Below are positions 1-7,807 of a DNA stretch of 15,354 bases, piece after piece. Position 1 is the stretch's first letter. The number at the start of each line of letters is the position of its first letter. The DNA lies in NCBI GenBank assembly GCA_030833605.1, contig JAURGV010000027.1:1-15354 (forward strand), given 5' to 3'. The stretch is from Rhodothermales bacterium (GTDB lineage: Bacteria > Bacteroidota > Rhodothermia > Rhodothermales > UBA10348). Under the pieces are notes generated by a model. That model did not search any database, was not told the DNA's origin, and saw nothing but the letters and a program-made list of their open reading frames with translations. The position numbers and the translations under genes are program-made.

Positions 1-1860
1 CAAGGTTCGATTTCCGGCCAACCAGGTGGTCCGCAACCCTGTTTCAACGACCGCATTTCCACCGATATGTAACTTGTTTTCACCAAAAAAAGCGACTCGC
101 CAGCCGGTAGATTCGTGAAATAAAGGAAATTGCTGCGTTCCAGCGACGGTGAAGCTGCTGGACGTTACAGTCGCTTCGCCTCCGATCTCTAATTCCATAC
201 CGGAGTCCGTGAAGTAATCCAATGATCCATCCAGGGACACCTCAACCACGCGATTGCCATCGTCTTCAGTGGATTCGGTAGACAGTTGGTCGGGCGCTTC
301 AAAATCGTGCGACAGCTTGAAAAAGCTGGATTTTAACCCTACGGAACTCAAAACATGGGCAGATTGGACAATATCCAACCGGCTTTGCACCATTCCGGTT
401 TGCCACGAATAGAAATCCTTGAACGATCCAAGCTGTGTGGCAATCGACGATGTGTTATTTAGATCGAACTGAAAAAGACTGTTTCCAAGACTGCTTCTGC
501 CCCAATAAGCCGACGTATTCAACGTTTTTATCGCGTTGAAACGCACTTTGGTTGCGACGTGGACATCCGAAAACTGAATCGCGGGATCTCCACTGTTGGG
601 TAGATTAGCGAAGGGCGTGTTTCGATCCGCAAAGGCGGACAATAAAAAGGTGTCAACCGTATTCCATTCATCCATAAGCTTGGATAAAGAGGGGGGAGCC
701 ATCAAGCTCCACGTACCCAATCTCGCTGCCGCCAAATAGGTAATGTGCCTACCCGATCCATCCTGCCATGCGCCAGACATTCTTCCGTTTGAAGACAGCG
801 GATCGATTTGAAAGGTTAATTGAACCCGCTTTTTATCCCTCAAAACACCTAATGGCGCTCTTAAATCGTGTTCGGCGGATATGATTCCTGAAATCTGAGA
901 TCCTAAACTGGCCGAAAAACCAGCTTTGTGGACCGTTATTTTACCCAGTGCAAAGGGGCTGAAAGGTCCCACGAAAGAGGCCACATTAAGCCCGAGAAAC
1001 AATGGCGCTCCATCAAGCCTGAACTGGTGTTCTCCAGCTTCACCGCCCTGAATGTGAACGTCGGATGTCGCATCATTAACGCGAACGCCTGGCATGGCAT
1101 CCATGCTTTGTAAAAGCCCAGTAGTACCTGCTTTTGCGTTCTGAAGAACATCCTCTCCGGAAGCGGTTGGTCGACCCAATAAATGAGATGAGGCCTGTAG
1201 CATCCCATCTATGACCACAGGTGTCGAAATGACAATCGTTTCAGACTCTAAAATAATCTCCGTAGAGGAGTCTTCGCCCGCCTGAATCTCAACCCGCTTA
1301 AGGAGAGGGCGATACCCAAGATGCTGGACCCGCATATTATACGAACCGGGCAACAACTGGGGGAAAACGAACATTCCTTCGTGGTTCGCTACCAGTCCTC
1401 TTGCTGCTTCTGCTAAATAAACGGTAGCGTTTGGAATAGGCTGTTCGGTGTCATAGTCCAGTATGATACCACGCAAATTGCCAAAAACGGGAGGCCCTTC
1501 CGACGCCAAAACCAAAACGTATAATCCATTCGACCGCACCACATAATCCAACCCCGTTCCACTTAATATGCAGGATAGAAGCTCTTCCGCGCTTGCGTTT
1601 TGAATAACGCAAAAGGCCTTTTTGCCAACTACAAGTAACGGGTCCCAAGAAATGGATATTTCTCTAGATGTGGCGGTGATGTATTGCTGGAGTGCATCAG
1701 GAAGTGCGGTACCCTGTAATGCAATGGAATATTTCTGCGCGGATACCGTTTGGCCTTTTGAAGCCGTAGGAATAGAAGACAAGAACACCACGACCGCAAA
1801 AAATACGGCCCAACGCAAATAAAGCAGCCTCAAAAAGGGAGGACTGGTGATTCTATTCAA
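1..1860 (-). CDS. TonB-dependent outer-membrane receptor with STN and CarboxypepD-reg-like domains (C-terminus off the window)
   Basis: Reading the minus strand from 1860 to the left edge gives 620 uninterrupted residues. An N-terminal signal peptide (RLLYLRWAVFFAVVVFLSS, cleavage probably near residue 37) is followed by an STN-like domain (about 45-118), a carboxypeptidase-regulatory-like beta domain (about 126-207, with PIPNATVYLAEA, PGSYNMRVQHLGYRP), a TonB plug (about 225-335, with MDAMPGVRVND, HIQGGEAGEHQFRLDGAPL) and the first strands of the barrel. Such receptors import large substrates across the outer membrane using TonB energy. STN-bearing ones usually also signal to a FecR/ECF sigma pair, and that pair lies directly upstream. 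There is no ATG or GTG between the in-frame stop at 1906-1908 and the signal peptide, so the start is probably TTG at 1860; TTG at 1905 is the alternative. The substrate cannot be told: no SusD-like partner is in view. The family is certain, the start less so. Confidence 0.9.
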   Translation of the reverse strand, partial: MNRITSPPFLRLLYLRWAVFFAVVVFLSSIPTASKGQTVSAQKYSIALQGTALPDALQQYITATSREISISWDPLLVVGKKAFCVIQNASAEELLSCILSGTGLDYVVRSNGLYVLVLASEGPPVFGNLRGIILDYDTEQPIPNATVYLAEAARGLVANHEGMFVFPQLLPGSYNMRVQHLGYRPLLKRVEIQAGEDSSTEIILESETIVISTPVVIDGMLQASSHLLGRPTASGEDVLQNAKAGTTGLLQSMDAMPGVRVNDATSDVHIQGGEAGEHQFRLDGAPLFLGLNVASFVGPFSPFALGKITVHKAGFSASLGSQISGIISAEHDLRAPLGVLRDKKRVQLTFQIDPLSSNGRMSGAWQDGSGRHITYLAAARLGTWSLMAPPSLSKLMDEWNTVDTFLLSAFADRNTPFANLPNSGDPAIQFSDVHVATKVRFNAIKTLNTSAYWGRSSLGNSLFQFDLNNTSSIATQLGSFKDFYSWQTGMVQSRLDIVQSAHVLSSVGLKSSFFKLSHDFEAPDQLSTESTEDDGNRVVEVSLDGSLDYFTDSGMELEIGGEATVTSSSFTVAGTQQFPLFHESTGWRVAFFGENKLHIGGNAVVETGLRTTWLAGNRTL

Positions 1861-1919
1861 ACTTATTCCAATACTGGGTCGAAAAATGGTCGTACGACTA
1901 AACAATCAAACTAGATCCA

Positions 1920-1956
1920 AATAAAAATGCCGGATTCCTAAAAGAAAACCGGCATA
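1920..1956 (-). terminator. Hairpin with T-tract between fecR-like gene and receptor gene
   Basis: On the minus strand ATGCCGG (1955-1949) pairs perfectly with CCGGCAT (1933-1927) across a 15-base loop. The second arm runs into a T-rich stretch (TTTTTAT, 1927-1921). This has the form of an intrinsic terminator for the sigma/FecR transcript, or of a partial terminator or attenuator that lowers readthrough into the receptor gene starting 60 bases further on. Confidence 0.65.
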
Positions 1957-1980
1957 ATCAAATAAACAAATAAATGAGGA

Positions 1981-2940
1981 CTATTGCAGATACAATTCAA
2001 ACCCATTTGCAGTCGGACGGAAGCGAACTCCGATGGTTGCTGCCAAGTCTCCTAATACTTCATCTGCTGATTCTGCCTTCGCTTTGGAATACGAAAACGC
2101 TCTGAGATTGATAGAAGCAGGTGATTTGATCGAAACATCAAATCGTCTTTCAATCTCTTTAACGACATTGCCAACCAGGTCATGGTCGAAATAAAATCCG
2201 CCACTCATCCAATAGTTAAGAGCAGACACATCTTTTACAGCAGGCGCAGAAGCCACCTTGTGATCGACATCAATTTGTGTGATCTCACCAGGGGTTAACA
2301 AAACTTGGTTGTTTTGAGCATCAACCGAAACTCTACCCGTGGTAACCGCGACTTCTGTTTGGGCAGAAGCTTGTCCGGTCCATGATTTTACGGAAAAGCT
2401 CGTTCCTAAAACCGTTGTGTTGGCATCAAAGGTTTTGACTTCGAAAGGAATTGCTCCAGCTTTGACATCGAAAAATGCCTGACCTTCAACCAATCGAACC
2501 TTTCTGTTGTCGATTCCAAAATTTTCTGGTACGATTAAACGACTACCAGGAGCTAACGTAACGGACGATCCATCGCTTAAAGACACGGTCATTGTGCCTG
2601 AACCCATTCCGACACGATAGCTATCGTTAGAAGGGGAGAGCACAAATGATAGTCCCAGTACCAACGCCGCAGCAACCGACACCATTCTCATTCGCATGGA
2701 ATAGATTCGGGCCACTGGCTTTGGAAGCTGAATCGCAGGACGACTCGTTTTTAAAGAGGCTTCAACCTCTGCAAAAACGGCAGCTCTAACACGGTCGCGG
2801 CCATTATTTGACGGCGCACCTTCCTTTTCGGAGAGCATAGACCAAACCTGAATCAAATCTGAACGATCCGAATCAGTCATTCCATTAAGATCGGTTAGGA
2901 TCTCGGCAGGAATCTTATATGTAGTGCCCAGTCGGTGCAT
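1981..2940 (-). CDS. FecR-family anti-sigma factor
   Basis: A 319-residue inner-membrane regulator expected to hold the neighbouring ECF sigma factor inactive and release it when the outer-membrane receptor signals. The cytoplasmic N-terminus (1-85) would bind sigma. One membrane helix follows (about 86-102, MVSVAAALVLGLSFVL), then a periplasmic FecR domain (about 108-205) with the family's typical segments LVEGQAFFDV (150-159) and VLGTSFSV (177-184). The C-terminal part (about 249-318) is an STN/DUF4974-like domain that would touch the receptor's signalling domain. The gene lies 33 bases after the sigma gene, so the two are probably co-transcribed. The ATG at 2940 has no clear Shine-Dalgarno sequence, as is usual in this group. 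Confidence 0.92.
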   Translation of the reverse strand: MHRLGTTYKIPAEILTDLNGMTDSDRSDLIQVWSMLSEKEGAPSNNGRDRVRAAVFAEVEASLKTSRPAIQLPKPVARIYSMRMRMVSVAAALVLGLSFVLSPSNDSYRVGMGSGTMTVSLSDGSSVTLAPGSRLIVPENFGIDNRKVRLVEGQAFFDVKAGAIPFEVKTFDANTTVLGTSFSVKSWTGQASAQTEVAVTTGRVSVDAQNNQVLLTPGEITQIDVDHKVASAPAVKDVSALNYWMSGGFYFDHDLVGNVVKEIERRFDVSIKSPASINLRAFSYSKAKAESADEVLGDLAATIGVRFRPTANGFELYLQ

Positions 2941-2973
2941 TACGAATTTGGTCTAACAGTTGTAGCTGCGTTT

Positions 2974-3534
2974 CTAATTTTCTTGATAGCTTTCCAGACG
3001 CTTTCTCAAGTGCTGTAGAGCCAATACTATGTGATTGTTAACGGTTTTCGGTGCCAAATCCATCAGCGTAGCAATTTCCTCATGGGAAAGTCGTTCGTAA
3101 CGACTTAGCATAAAGGCCTCACGTCTGCGCTCCGGCATTTCTGCAATCCACAAGTCCATGTGTTCTTGTAGCCTGGCAGCGTCCAACCGCTCGTCATCCA
3201 TATTGTCAAAGCCGACCGATGGGCTATCCGCTTCAATTGCTTCTGAAGCATGACGCTTTTTCTGTCGTTCATGATTGAGGGCATAATTCCGCACCACCTG
3301 GTACATCAGAGCCTTCAAGGATCTTTCCGGATCAATCGTTGTGCGAACGCGCCATAGCTTCATGTACACATCTTGGAGGATGTCCGAAGCAGCATCTGAA
3401 TCACGTGTGATGAACATCGCGTAACGATGTAGTGAATCATACGTGGCATCAAAAAGCTCTGCAAAGGAAGTCCCGTCAGAACGTTGAAGGCCATGACCCC
3501 AAGCACGAAACTGTTCGTCCGTTAAAGAACGCAT
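2974..3534 (-). CDS. ECF-family RNA polymerase sigma factor
   Basis: A 186-residue sigma-70-like factor with only regions 2 and 4. Region 2 spans about residues 24-93 and includes the core-binding helix DILQDVYMKLW (51-61). Region 4 spans about 122-178 and ends in a helix-turn-helix (SHEEIATLMDLAPKTVNNH, 150-168) for -35 recognition. It heads the sigma/FecR/receptor module, the arrangement known from iron-citrate and polysaccharide uptake systems in Bacteroidota, so it probably transcribes the receptor operon when released by the FecR partner. Its own upstream region is shared with the divergent lepA gene. Confidence 0.93.
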   Translation of the reverse strand: MRSLTDEQFRAWGHGLQRSDGTSFAELFDATYDSLHRYAMFITRDSDAASDILQDVYMKLWRVRTTIDPERSLKALMYQVVRNYALNHERQKKRHASEAIEADSPSVGFDNMDDERLDAARLQEHMDLWIAEMPERRREAFMLSRYERLSHEEIATLMDLAPKTVNNHIVLALQHLRKRLESYQEN

Positions 3535-3908
3535 AGATTCTTACCCTCAGTCAAAGCTTATTACACATAAAAGAGACGGATTACCCAAACGAGACCTATT
3601 GCTTAACTAATGTATTAACACGTTGTAATAATGATATGGGGTGCAACGTGTTAGAGAGGCTATTATTGTGGTATGTTGGCAAATTCTTGCAAATAGTTGA
3701 AAAAAATATTGCTTGTTTTTACCGTTTTTTACTTAAAGTAAAGGATTAAGTGCTTCAACTGCTCGCGTTGCTTTCAGTTCTCACCCATCCCCAATACCGA
3801 TTAAAAACTTCACCCTCAATTTGCCGATTATGCTCTGTTAAAATGGAACCGCACGACATTCGTCGTATTATACGAGCACTTCATTTGAACGGCAATAAAT
3901 TAGGCTGC
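3535..3908. promoter_or_regulatory. Divergent intergenic region between sigma gene and lepA
   Basis: This 374-base stretch holds no convincing gene if lepA starts at 3909. It must contain promoters in both directions. The part from 3690 to 3740 is very AT-rich, but I could not place a convincing -35/-10 or a Bacteroidota TTG/TAnnTTTG pair with sensible spacing. The lepA frame stays open back to a GTG at 3750, but the resulting 53-residue extension does not look like LepA. The standout element is the inverted repeat at 3616-3653. Confidence 0.5.
3616..3653. repeat. Perfect 10-bp inverted repeat, candidate operator
   Basis: TAACACGTTG (3616-3625) and CAACGTGTTA (3644-3653) are exact reverse complements separated by 18 bases. 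Each arm is itself nearly palindromic around ACGT. The right arm is not followed by a T-tract, so it does not look like a terminator. A protein-binding site for a dimeric regulator acting on the divergent sigma and lepA promoters is an inference from position and symmetry only. Confidence 0.4.
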
Positions 3909-5714
3909 ATGTCCATACCTCAAAGCAGAATCAGAAATTTCTGCATCATCGCGCATATCGATCACGGGAAAAGCACTCTAGCAGATAGGTTGCTCGAATT
4001 AACGGGTACCCTAAACAAGAGGCAGCTCCAGGATCAGGTATTGGATTCAATGGACTTGGAGCGTGAGCGAGGCATTACCATTAAAAGCCACGCCATTCGC
4101 ATGACCTACAAGGCGGATGATGGGGAGACATATATCCTGAACCTCATCGACACGCCAGGCCACGTAGATTTTACGTATGAAGTGTCACGAGCGCTTGAAG
4201 CGTGTGAAGGTGCCATATTAGTAGTGGATGCGGCGCAAGGCATAGAAGCGCAAACGATTTCGAATTTGCTGCTGGCCATGCAATTGGATCTGGAAATCAT
4301 TCCGGTTTTGAATAAAGTAGACTTGCCGGGAGCAAATCCTGACGGCGTAGCTCAAACCATTGAAAACCTTATTGGAGACCCGGCTGATGAAATCGGCCGA
4401 ATAAGTGCGAAAACGGGAGTTGGTGTTCACGACCTGTTAGAAACCATCGTCCGCCGAATCCCAGCTCCTAAGGGCGACCCCAACGCGCCTTTAAAAGCGC
4501 TTATTTTCGATTCTATTTTCAATACGTACCGAGGATCGATCGTTTATGCCCGCGTATTTGAAGGGACGCTACATGCCCGCGAAGGAATCCTGTTTATGGC
4601 AACGGGAAAGAAATGTGATGCGGAGGAAATCGGGCACCTGAAACTAAGTATGGAGCCCGTTGATAAGCTTTTTGCTGGGGAAGTGGGCTACATAATTGGC
4701 TCTATTAAAGATGTAAAGGATACCCAAGTTGGGGATACAATTACGACCCAAGCCAATCCGACAGAAAAAGGGATATCCGGGTTTAGAGAATCCAAACCCA
4801 TGGTATTTTCTGGGGTTTACCCAACAAACGCGGAAGAATTCGAAGATCTTCGCTCTTCATTGGACAAACTAAAACTGAACGATGCAGCGCTGACGTTTGA
4901 GCCAGAGACATCCGTTGCGCTAGGATTTGGATTCAGGGTTGGTTTTTTGGGGCTGTTGCACATGGAAATCGTGCAAGAGCGTTTAGATCGGGAGTTTAAT
5001 CTTGATATCATCACCACCGTACCAAACGTTAAATACAACGTAAAATGTACGGATGGATCGTGGGTTACGGTCGAAAACCCCACCAATTTGCCCTCGGTAG
5101 GCAACATTACCGAGATTCAAGAGCCGTACGTAAAGGCTGAAATCATCACGCCCACGGAGTACATCGGCGGGCTCATGCAATTGTGCCAAGATCGTCGTGG
5201 GACGTATATCAATACGCAATATCTCGACACCGAGCGCGTTAGTCTTGAATATCACCTACCGCTTGCAGAGATCGTTTTCGATTTCTACGATCGCTTAAAG
5301 AGCATTAGTAGGGGATATGCATCACTGGATTACGACTACCTAGATTATCGTGTAAGCCACTTGGTGAAGCTTGACGTTATGATTAATCAAGACCCAGTAG
5401 ATGCGCTGTCGACAATTGTCCACAGGGATAAAGCGTATGATATGGGCCGCAAATTAGTCAAAAAGCTCCGTGAATTGATTCCAAGGCAGATGTTTGACGT
5501 TGCCCTACAGGCCGCTGTTGGTAGCCGAATTATTTCGCGTGAAACCGTGAAAGCACTTAGAAAAGACGTGACCGCTAAGTGTTATGGAGGAGACATTTCC
5601 CGAAAACGCAAATTGCTGGAAAAACAGAAAAAGGGCAAAAAGCGGATGAAACAGGTAGGTAGCGTGGAAATCCCTCAAGAAGCCTTCTTGGCCGTACTAT
5701 CCATGGATGAATAG
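3909..5714 (+). CDS. lepA: Elongation factor 4 (LepA), ribosome-associated translational GTPase
   Basis: A 601-residue GTPase that acts on the ribosome and affects initiation and back-translocation. The GTPase motifs are clear: G1 AHIDHGKST, G3 DTPGH, G4 NKVD and G5 SAKTG. Further on are the LepA segments GFLGLLHMEIVQERLDREF and the very basic C-terminal tail ending in KGKKRMKQVGSVEIPQEAF, which is specific to EF4. The start at 3909 (MSIPQSRIRNFCIIAHID) gives the normal family length of about 600. Upstream in-frame starts at 3750 (GTG) and 3843 (ATG) would add residues without family resemblance. It is the first gene of a run with an unknown exported protein (2-base gap) and lepB; lepA-lepB linkage is known from other bacteria. 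Confidence 0.97.
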   Translation: MSIPQSRIRNFCIIAHIDHGKSTLADRLLELTGTLNKRQLQDQVLDSMDLERERGITIKSHAIRMTYKADDGETYILNLIDTPGHVDFTYEVSRALEACEGAILVVDAAQGIEAQTISNLLLAMQLDLEIIPVLNKVDLPGANPDGVAQTIENLIGDPADEIGRISAKTGVGVHDLLETIVRRIPAPKGDPNAPLKALIFDSIFNTYRGSIVYARVFEGTLHAREGILFMATGKKCDAEEIGHLKLSMEPVDKLFAGEVGYIIGSIKDVKDTQVGDTITTQANPTEKGISGFRESKPMVFSGVYPTNAEEFEDLRSSLDKLKLNDAALTFEPETSVALGFGFRVGFLGLLHMEIVQERLDREFNLDIITTVPNVKYNVKCTDGSWVTVENPTNLPSVGNITEIQEPYVKAEIITPTEYIGGLMQLCQDRRGTYINTQYLDTERVSLEYHLPLAEIVFDFYDRLKSISRGYASLDYDYLDYRVSHLVKLDVMINQDPVDALSTIVHRDKAYDMGRKLVKKLRELIPRQMFDVALQAAVGSRIISRETVKALRKDVTAKCYGGDISRKRKLLEKQKKGKKRMKQVGSVEIPQEAFLAVLSMDE

Positions 5715-5716
5715 GG

Positions 5717-6580
5717 ATGCAGGTGAAATTGCTTTTCGTTTCAGCACTTCCTTTGATTAGGCGACGTATCGGGCTGAACGCGGTAATTTTGGCACTTTTT
5801 CTTGTTTTGATTCCAGAAGTGTGGGCGCAAAATCAAAAAACGGCTGATTTGCTTAGTTATTACATGCAAGCCAGGACCCGGCAGATTGCGACAGATATCG
5901 CACGGGAAGGGGCGCTTACAATGGAGTATCGCGAACTAGAGCCTCTGAAAACAAAAGCCGGTGTAATTCAGCAACAACTCAATGAACTGAATTGGAAAAG
6001 ACTCTTAGCGTCTTTGCCGGAGCCGCTGGTTACGTTTGGAATTACCTCGATGAGACCGATATCGAAAGTGGAGTCGGTAACCGTTGAATCGTTGTTTAAA
6101 GAAGCCGAATGGTCGTTTGTGGGAAGTTCGTCCCGGTCTATGGTTGATACCATGAAAACGGCCGACCTACGATCTCGACTAGAATTCCATTATGGCGCCC
6201 CAACCAGGACGTTAACCGAATTTGGGTACCCCGACTCCTTGCGCAGAGAAGATATCGTCCAGTTTGAATACTGGTTTCTTGTCAATGGAACCATTCCCGT
6301 GATCCTTATGGACGTCAATGGACCATGGGATAGAGGAATTGTCTTGGCAGCGGAGACCAAGTACCGTCAAAAGCTTGAATTGATTAAGTCAACGCTGTTG
6401 GGGCAACTAGCGACCAGCAGTAGCCGTAAGAGTTTTATTGATTACTATTACAACTTTGATCAAGGTTCGTGGTACTTAACGGGATTTGACGGCATTGGAT
6501 TTTTTGATAAGCGCATAAAGCGTCCAAATCTAAGTCTTGGACGTCCGTCACCTTCGCTTATTTCAAATGAGCAACAATAA
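5717..6580 (+). CDS. Exported protein of unknown function between lepA and lepB
   Basis: I do not recognise this 287-residue protein. It begins 2 bases after the lepA stop, so it is almost certainly co-transcribed and translationally coupled. A long signal peptide has a basic n-region (RRR at 15-17), a hydrophobic core (about 20-36) and a likely cleavage after VWA (35-37). The mature part starts with a helical, charged region (about 40-100). A mixed domain (about 150-210) follows, with LRSRLEFHYGAP and FEYWFLVNGTIPVILMDVNG, then a tail rich in aromatics (SFIDYYYNFDQGSWYL). The rest of the protein has no further membrane segment, and no catalytic motif stands out. The position just before signal peptidase fits a periplasmic or outer-membrane-associated protein, but the function is open. 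Confidence 0.88.
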   Translation: MQVKLLFVSALPLIRRRIGLNAVILALFLVLIPEVWAQNQKTADLLSYYMQARTRQIATDIAREGALTMEYRELEPLKTKAGVIQQQLNELNWKRLLASLPEPLVTFGITSMRPISKVESVTVESLFKEAEWSFVGSSSRSMVDTMKTADLRSRLEFHYGAPTRTLTEFGYPDSLRREDIVQFEYWFLVNGTIPVILMDVNGPWDRGIVLAAETKYRQKLELIKSTLLGQLATSSSRKSFIDYYYNFDQGSWYLTGFDGIGFFDKRIKRPNLSLGRPSPSLISNEQQ

Positions 6581-6597
6581 AACAACAACGTAAGGAC

Positions 6598-7722
6598 GTG
6601 GGAAAAAGTAGAGCCGACCAACGAAAAGAGGAACGAGAACGCCGCAAAGCGGAGCGCAAATCCTCGGTTTCGACTGAAAAGGGATCCAAAGATGCCAAAG
6701 CTCCTAAATCGAAACTGCGTGAATGGCTGGATGCAATGGTGTTTGCCGTTGTGGTTATGGTCATACTCAGAACGTTGTTCTTCGACCTTTTCAGAATCCC
6801 AACGCCTTCCATGGAGAAGAGCTTGTTGGTTGGCGATTACCTTTTTGTATCCAAAGTGCATTACGGAACCCGGACACCCATGTCCCTCGGTATTCCGTTT
6901 ACCTCCATTTATTTGAAAGGCCTTTCCATTCCGTTTGGACGTATTCCTGGCTTCACGGACGTAGAAAGGGGAGATGCCATCGTATTTAATTGGCCTGCAG
7001 ATCAAGTAGATATTATCGAGCGGCGCATGCACTACATCAAACGCGTTGTTGGATTACCTGGCGAAACCGTATCCGTTGTCAACAAAACGGTAATGATTAA
7101 TGGCGAGGCGCAAGAACTGTTGCCCACCATGCAGCAATATTGGTTGGTTTATAAAACGGATCCTCGCGTCCAGTTAAACCGAGCGGCTTTGGAAGAATTG
7201 GGCATAAAAGATGTCATCCAAGGTCAGGATCAAAGTGTGGTTCAAATGGTGGCGACACCCGAAGCCGCGAAAGTGATCACAACGTGGCCTTGGGTGGATC
7301 GGGTAGAGCCAGCCATTGCCCCAGCAAACTCTATTTACGACGCAGCTATGTATCCTCCTGGACGAGGATGGACACCGGATAACTTTGGTGAACTAACGAT
7401 TCCTCAACAGGGGGTAACCATCGCCCTAAATCCAACGTCGTTCGAGGAATACAGAACCGTTATTACGCGCTATGAGGGCCACACCGCTGAAATGAATGCA
7501 GATGGCTCCTTTTCGATTGACGGCACACCTGCTACGGAATACACGTTCGAACAAGACTATTTTTTCGTAATGGGTGACAACCGAGACAATTCCGAAGACA
7601 GTCGGTTTTGGGGATTTGTCCCGATGGATCACGTCGTTGGGAAGGCCCTTATGGTTTACTTCTCTTGGGATGCAGAATCCATGCTCCCACGATTTGCACG
7701 ACTGTTCTCTTTAATCCACTAG
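6598..7722 (+). CDS. lepB: Signal peptidase I (leader peptidase)
   Basis: A 374-residue membrane-bound serine peptidase (S26) that cuts signal peptides from exported proteins. A very basic tail (1-45) precedes one membrane helix (about 46-62). Box B carries the catalytic serine (RIPTPSMEKSL, Ser71). The general-base lysine is Lys148 in MHYIKRVVGLPGE, and the conserved GDNRDNSEDSRFWG is at 326-339. Between the lysine and that last box lie about 178 residues, longer than in the short enterobacterial form but not rare in Bacteroidota. The start is GTG at 6598: the only earlier in-frame landmark is a stop at 6568-6570, and the next in-frame ATG would remove the basic tail. It is the last gene of the lepA run, 17 bases after the unknown protein, and is followed by a strong hairpin. 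Confidence 0.96.
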   Translation: MGKSRADQRKEERERRKAERKSSVSTEKGSKDAKAPKSKLREWLDAMVFAVVVMVILRTLFFDLFRIPTPSMEKSLLVGDYLFVSKVHYGTRTPMSLGIPFTSIYLKGLSIPFGRIPGFTDVERGDAIVFNWPADQVDIIERRMHYIKRVVGLPGETVSVVNKTVMINGEAQELLPTMQQYWLVYKTDPRVQLNRAALEELGIKDVIQGQDQSVVQMVATPEAAKVITTWPWVDRVEPAIAPANSIYDAAMYPPGRGWTPDNFGELTIPQQGVTIALNPTSFEEYRTVITRYEGHTAEMNADGSFSIDGTPATEYTFEQDYFFVMGDNRDNSEDSRFWGFVPMDHVVGKALMVYFSWDAESMLPRFARLFSLIH

Positions 7723-7745
7723 GGATAGCGGTCTTTGGAAAATTG

Positions 7746-7782
7746 AGAAGGGTTGGCATTCCACAGGAATGCCAACCCTTCT
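7746..7782. terminator. 17-bp perfect hairpin between convergent lepB and L,D-transpeptidase genes
   Basis: AGAAGGGTTGGCATTCC (7746-7762) pairs perfectly with its complement at 7766-7782 around a three-base ACA loop. Each arm ends in pyrimidine-rich sequence in its own reading direction. Lying between two converging genes, it most likely ends transcription from both sides. Confidence 0.85.
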
Positions 7783-7807
7783 TCATATACAATAGGTCTG
7801 TTGCCGA

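Noticed and set aside
936..1208. Open frame of 90 codons on the minus strand inside the receptor region
   Set aside because: It overlaps, in another frame, the receptor plug whose domain order is clear, and has no family resemblance of its own.
3552..3588. TTG ... TAAGCTTTG resembling a promoter for the sigma factor gene on the minus strand
   Set aside because: The spacer is about 25 bases, longer than the known range for this promoter type.
3750..3908. In-frame extension of lepA by 53 codons from GTG at 3750 (or from ATG at 3843)
   Set aside because: The added residues do not match the start of LepA, and the ATG at 3909 gives the usual length and the usual opening. The extension is more likely untranslated leader.
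6460..7032. 190-codon open frame antisense to the unknown protein/lepB junction
   Set aside because: It overlaps two genes with clear coding content, is rich in His/Arg/Phe runs typical of a shadow frame, and has no recognisable domain.
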